Origin: Betaproteobacteria bacterium
Lineage (GTDB): Bacteria; Pseudomonadota; Gammaproteobacteria; Burkholderiales; Usitatibacteraceae
DNA length: 6,706 bases
Direction: 5' to 3'
Assembly (NCBI GenBank): GCA_012274175.1
Contig: JAAOZZ010000028.1
Span: forward strand, 1 to 6,706
Positions 6,048 through 6,706 of the stretch are shown piece after piece. Numbering within the stretch: position 1 is the first letter of the stretch; every line of letters starts with the position of its first letter. The position numbers were made by a program, and so were the translations under genes. Under the pieces are notes generated by a model. The model was not told where the DNA came from and searched no databases. It saw only the letters and a program-made list of their open reading frames with translations.

Positions 6048-6706
6048 CTAGGCCGCGAGCGGGGCGTTCTTCACTTCCCGGCGCAGCACCTTGCCGACAT
6101 TGGTCTTCGGCAATTCCTTCCAGAACTCCACGATCTTCGGCACCTTGTAGCCGGTGAGGTTCTTCCGGCAATGCTCGATCACCTGCTCGCGGGTGAGGGA
6201 AGGATCCTTGCGCACGATGACCACCCGCACGACCTCCCCTGAGTGCTCGTTGGGGGAGGCCACCGCGCACACCTCGCGCACGCCGGGCATCATGGCCACC
6301 ACGTCCTCGACCTCGTTCGGGTAGACGTTGAAGCCGGACACCAGGATCATGTCCTTCTTGCGGTCGACGATCTTCACGTAGCCCTCGGGCGTCATGAAGC
6401 CGATGTCGCCGGTGCGGAAGGCCCCGTCCTCGGTCATGACCTTCGCCGTTTCGTCCGGGCGGTTCCAGTAGCCCTTCATGACCTGCGGACCCGAGATGCA
6501 GATCTCCCCGGTCTCGCCGAGAGCAAGGATGCGCGCCTCGTCGTCGCGGATGGTGACGATCGTGGAAGGGATCGGAAGTCCCGCGGTGCCGTTGTACTCG
6601 AAATCCTCCACCAGGGGATTGATGCACGCCCCGGGCGAGGTCTCGGTGAGGCCATACGCCTCGAGCAGCGGCCGGCCGGTGACCGCCTTCCAGCGCTCCG
6701 CCACCG
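6048..6706 (-). CDS. fadD: Long-chain fatty-acid--CoA ligase, C-terminal part
   Basis: This is the C-terminal 218 or so residues of a class I adenylate-forming enzyme that activates long-chain fatty acids with ATP and CoA at the inner membrane, the entry step of beta-oxidation. The gene continues beyond the right edge; the edge codon is GTG (Val) in the middle of the domain, not a start. Visible motifs, counted from the edge, are YGLTETSP at 17-24, GPQVMKGYW near 72-80, FRTGD ending in Asp100 (ribose binding), the DRKKDMILVSG hinge and fatty-acyl signature at 114-124 followed by FNVYPNEVEDVV, and the adenylation lysine Lys205 in PKTNVGKVLRRE. These segments, including LTGYKVPK and DPSLT, closely follow E. 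coli FadD. The stop is at 6048, convergent with rocD; no obvious rho-independent terminator lies in the 22-bp gap. The promoter is outside the window, so shared control with the operator at 1120-1145 cannot be judged. Confidence 0.95.
   Translation of the reverse strand, partial: VAERWKAVTGRPLLEAYGLTETSPGACINPLVEDFEYNGTAGLPIPSTIVTIRDDEARILALGETGEICISGPQVMKGYWNRPDETAKVMTEDGAFRTGDIGFMTPEGYVKIVDRKKDMILVSGFNVYPNEVEDVVAMMPGVREVCAVASPNEHSGEVVRVVIVRKDPSLTREQVIEHCRKNLTGYKVPKIVEFWKELPKTNVGKVLRREVKNAPLAA

Overview
This is a 6.7-kb, very GC-rich, densely coded stretch. It looks like a chromosomal contig from a betaproteobacterium-like organism, possibly metagenome-derived. The evidence is the uniformly GC-ending codons, GTG and TTG starts, a FadD very close to the proteobacterial type, and a polyhydroxyalkanoate (PHA) system protein. 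No rRNA, tRNA, CRISPR array, insertion sequence or phage gene is visible.

Layout: (1) Bases 1-337 are a perfect 114-bp inverted repeat (1-114 and 224-337) around a 109-bp unique spacer. It lies over a PHA-system gene (126-428, +) that has lost its N-terminus, so the left end of the window looks like a fold-back rather than ordinary flanking DNA. (2) A conserved gene of unknown function (385-1083, -) overlaps the 3' end of the PHA gene tail to tail. (3) An 84-bp divergent intergenic region (1084-1167) carries a near-perfect 26-bp palindrome with a CAAAC-N4-GTTTG core, the pattern bound by PsrA-type TetR fatty-acid regulators. (4) A tight three-gene operon on the + strand follows: a coniferyl-type aldehyde dehydrogenase (1168-2592), a small Tat-signal protein resembling gluconate dehydrogenase subunit 3 (2595-3119), and a GMC-family flavin alcohol dehydrogenase (3116-4702). 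Their junctions are a 2-nt gap and an ATGA overlap. (5) A promoter with a perfect TATAAT box precedes ornithine aminotransferase, rocD (4805-6025, +). (6) The C-terminal third of a long-chain acyl-CoA synthetase, fadD (6048-6706, -), runs off the right edge, convergent with rocD.

Working interpretation: the operon oxidises an alcohol to an aldehyde (GMC enzyme plus Tat partner) and the aldehyde to a carboxylic acid (ALDH). The operator, the fadD gene and the PHA-related gene together suggest that the substrate is a long-chain or other hydrophobic alcohol whose acid product is activated to acyl-CoA. The enzyme families are well supported. The substrate, the regulator and the link to fadD are inference. 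RocD (ornithine to glutamate semialdehyde) appears metabolically separate and has its own promoter.
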